From assembly GCA_945889565.1 (NCBI GenBank), contig CAMDBZ010000079.1, positions 1-7,643 of the forward strand: a DNA stretch of 7,643 nucleotides, written 5' to 3'. The stretch comes from Thermoflexus hugenholtzii JAD2. GTDB lineage: Bacteria; Chloroflexota; Dehalococcoidia; UBA2979. The notes under the pieces are model-generated. The model was not told where the DNA came from and searched no databases. It saw nothing but the letters and a program-made list of their open reading frames with translations. Of this stretch, positions 6,088 through 7,643 are shown piece after piece; positions within the stretch are counted from its first letter, which is position 1, and the number at the start of each line of letters is the position of its first letter. Both the position numbers and the translations under genes were made by a program.

Positions 6088-6094
6088 TACGGTC

Positions 6095-6490
6095 GTGACC
6101 GCGCCGCCCGAGCTTCCGACCGACCTTCGCTACACGAGCGAGCACGAGTGGGTGCGCCGCGAGGGCGCGGCTGCGGTGGTGGGTATCACGGCGTTCGCGC
6201 AGGCGGAGCTCGGCGACGTCGTGTACCTCGAGCTACCGGCCGTCGGTGCGCGCGTGGTGGCCGGGACGCGCCTCGGCGAGATCGAGTCGGTGAAGACGGT
6301 ATCCGAGGTGTTCGCGCCGGTGAGCGGCGAGGTGATCGCGGTGAACGAGGCGCTGAGCGACCATCCGGAGCTCGTGAACAGCGACCCGTACGGTGACGGC
6401 TGGATGGTGCGCGTGCAGCTCGCGGACGCCGGGGAGCTCGAGGCGCTGCTGGACGCCGCGGCGTACGCCGCGCTGCTGCCCGAGGCGTAG
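6095..6490 (+). CDS. gcvH: Glycine cleavage system H protein (lipoyl carrier)
   Basis: 131 residues, the standard GcvH size. It shuttles the aminomethyl intermediate from glycine decarboxylase to GcvT on a lipoylated lysine. Visible motifs: LRYTSEHEWVR (11-21), VVGITAFAQAELGDVVYLELP (28-48), GEIESVKTVSEVFAPVSGEV (61-80) with the lipoylation lysine at residue 67, and NEALSDHPELVNSDPYGDGW (84-103). All parts of the hybrid barrel are present. The GTG start is supported by the ribosome binding site at 6081-6087. Spacing is 109 bases after gcvT and 5 bases before gcvPA, so gcvH and gcvPA are the tighter pair. Lipoylation would need LipA/LipB or LplA, not seen in this window. Confidence 0.97.
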   Translation: MTAPPELPTDLRYTSEHEWVRREGAAAVVGITAFAQAELGDVVYLELPAVGARVVAGTRLGEIESVKTVSEVFAPVSGEVIAVNEALSDHPELVNSDPYGDGWMVRVQLADAGELEALLDAAAYAALLPEA

Positions 6491-6495
6491 GGCGC

Positions 6496-7643
6496 GTGGC
6501 GGAGCGCACGCCCGCAGCGTCCTCGGCGCATCCGTACCTGCCGCATACGGCTGCCGACGTCACGACGATGCTCGCGCGGCTCGGGCTGCGCGACATCGAT
6601 GCGCTGTTCGCGGAGTTGCCGAGCGCGCACCGCGACCCCGCGATCACGCTGCCGCCGGCGCTCGCGGAGGCGGAGATCGTGCAGCTGCTGCGGGAGCGGG
6701 CGGCGGAGAACACGGCGAGCGCGCTGCGCCCGCACTTTATCGGCGCGGGCGCGTACCGGCGGTTCGTGCCGGCGATCGTGCCGTACCTCGTCAGCCGGTC
6801 CGAGTTCATGACGGCGTACACGCCGTACCAGCCGGAGATCAGCCAGGGCACGCTGCAGGCCACGTTCGAGTTCCAGTCGGTGGTGTGCGAGCTGACGGGG
6901 CTCGACGTGGCGAACGCGGGCATGTACGACGTGGCGAGCGCGACGGCGGAGGCGTGCTTGCTGGCGGCGCGCGTGACCGGCCGCGCGGCGGTCGCGCTGC
7001 TGGAGCCGCTGCACCCCAACACGATCGACGTCGTGCGGGCGTACGCGTTCGGCGCCAACCTGCGCGTTGATGTGCTCGGGGCGGCGAGCGAGGCGGGCCC
7101 GGAGCACGCGTGCGTCGTCGCGCAGCAGCCGGACTTCCTCGGTGCGATCGCGGACGTCGAGGCGATCGCGGAGGCGGCGCACGCAGCGGGCGCGCTGTGC
7201 GTGGTGGTGGCGGACCCGTTCGCGCTGGGACTGCTGCGCGCGCCGGGGACGGCGGGCGCGGACGTGGTGACGGGCGAGGGCCGCGACCTTGCGGGGCCGG
7301 TGGCGTTCGGCGGGCCGTCGCTCGGGCTGTTCGCGGCGCGCACGGCGCAGCTGCGGCAGCTGCCGGGGCGCATCGTGGGGCGCACGCACGAGCTGCACGG
7401 TCGCGACGGGGCGCCACCGCGCGCGGGCTACGTGCTGACGTTGCAGGCGCGCGAGCAGTTCATCCGGCGCGAGCGAGCGACCTCGAACATCTCGACGGGG
7501 CAGGCGCTGGTCGCGCTCGCGTTCACGATCGCGGTGCAGGCGCTGGGGCCGCAGGGGCTGCGCGAGGCGGCGGCGCTGTGCTACCAGCGCGCGCACGCGG
7601 CGGCGGCGCGTATCGCGGCACTGCGCGGGTACGCGGTCGTCGA
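6496..7643 (+). CDS. gcvPA: Glycine dehydrogenase (decarboxylating) subunit 1, C-terminally truncated by the window edge
   Basis: 382 codons are present of a subunit normally about 440-450 residues long. With GcvPB it forms the P protein, which decarboxylates glycine and loads aminomethyl onto GcvH; pyridoxal phosphate is bound mainly through the lysine of GcvPB. Motifs: HPYLPHT (12-18), FIGAGAYRRF (81-90), SRSEFMTAYTPYQPEISQGT (100-119), FEFQSVVCELTGLDVANAGM (124-143), VAQQPDFLGAI (208-218), VVVADPFALGLL (236-247), GEGRDLAGPVAFGGPSLG (260-277), RIVGRT (292-297), YVLTLQAREQFIRRERATSN (312-331). The GTG start lies five bases after the gcvH stop, with GAGG (6482-6485) as a possible ribosome binding site. 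Two usually conserved spots differ: MYDVAS (143-148) where YDGAT is common, and EGRDLAGP where EGQ.LG.P is common. The rest is intact, so it is probably functional. gcvPB is expected next. Confidence 0.95.
   Translation, partial: MAERTPAASSAHPYLPHTAADVTTMLARLGLRDIDALFAELPSAHRDPAITLPPALAEAEIVQLLRERAAENTASALRPHFIGAGAYRRFVPAIVPYLVSRSEFMTAYTPYQPEISQGTLQATFEFQSVVCELTGLDVANAGMYDVASATAEACLLAARVTGRAAVALLEPLHPNTIDVVRAYAFGANLRVDVLGAASEAGPEHACVVAQQPDFLGAIADVEAIAEAAHAAGALCVVVADPFALGLLRAPGTAGADVVTGEGRDLAGPVAFGGPSLGLFAARTAQLRQLPGRIVGRTHELHGRDGAPPRAGYVLTLQAREQFIRRERATSNISTGQALVALAFTIAVQALGPQGLREAAALCYQRAHAAAARIAALRGYAVV

Noticed and set aside
6130..7596. Long minus-strand open frames opposite gcvH and gcvPA
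   Set aside because: Arg/Ala-rich shadows of clearly conserved plus-strand genes.

Overview
The window is very GC-rich bacterial DNA, by eye above 70% GC, with strong G/C preference at third codon positions and several GTG or TTG starts. A split glycine decarboxylase (separate GcvPA rather than one long GcvP) sits beside a luciferase-like oxidoreductase of the type often F420-dependent. GC-rich actinobacteria usually carry a single-chain GcvP, so I lean towards Chloroflexota (Dehalococcoidia-like) or another deep-branching GC-rich lineage. This taxonomic reading is inference.

Layout. Positions 1-138 (minus) hold the N-terminal end of a probable CorA-type metal ion transporter reading off the left edge. 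A 327-base divergent intergenic region follows; it contains a very stable hairpin (18 continuous base pairs) ahead of a trans-aconitate 2-methyltransferase-like gene (466-1272, plus). Convergent to that gene is a minus-strand pair. Its first gene encodes a secreted protein of seven tandem IPT/TIG immunoglobulin-like domains plus a small C-terminal domain (1587-3752). Its second gene encodes an 82-residue protein with two membrane segments (1300-1548). A 182-base divergent region with a TATA-like element readable on both strands separates this pair from the right-hand operon.

The right-hand operon (plus) is LLM oxidoreductase (3935-4858), gcvT (4855-5985), gcvH (6095-6490) and gcvPA (6496 to the right edge, truncated). 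gcvPB and a dihydrolipoyl dehydrogenase would be expected beyond or elsewhere. GcvPA/PB decarboxylates glycine, GcvH carries the aminomethyl group on lipoyl-lysine, and GcvT releases ammonia and makes 5,10-methylene-tetrahydrofolate. The oxidoreductase overlaps gcvT by 4 bases and so is probably translated with it, which suggests a role linked to glycine or one-carbon flux.

No CRISPR array, tRNA, rRNA, insertion sequence or phage gene was seen. I do not see a clear new defence or mobile system. The points most worth a second look are the hairpin upstream of the methyltransferase, the LLM-gcvT coupling, and the TIG-repeat protein with its small membrane partner.
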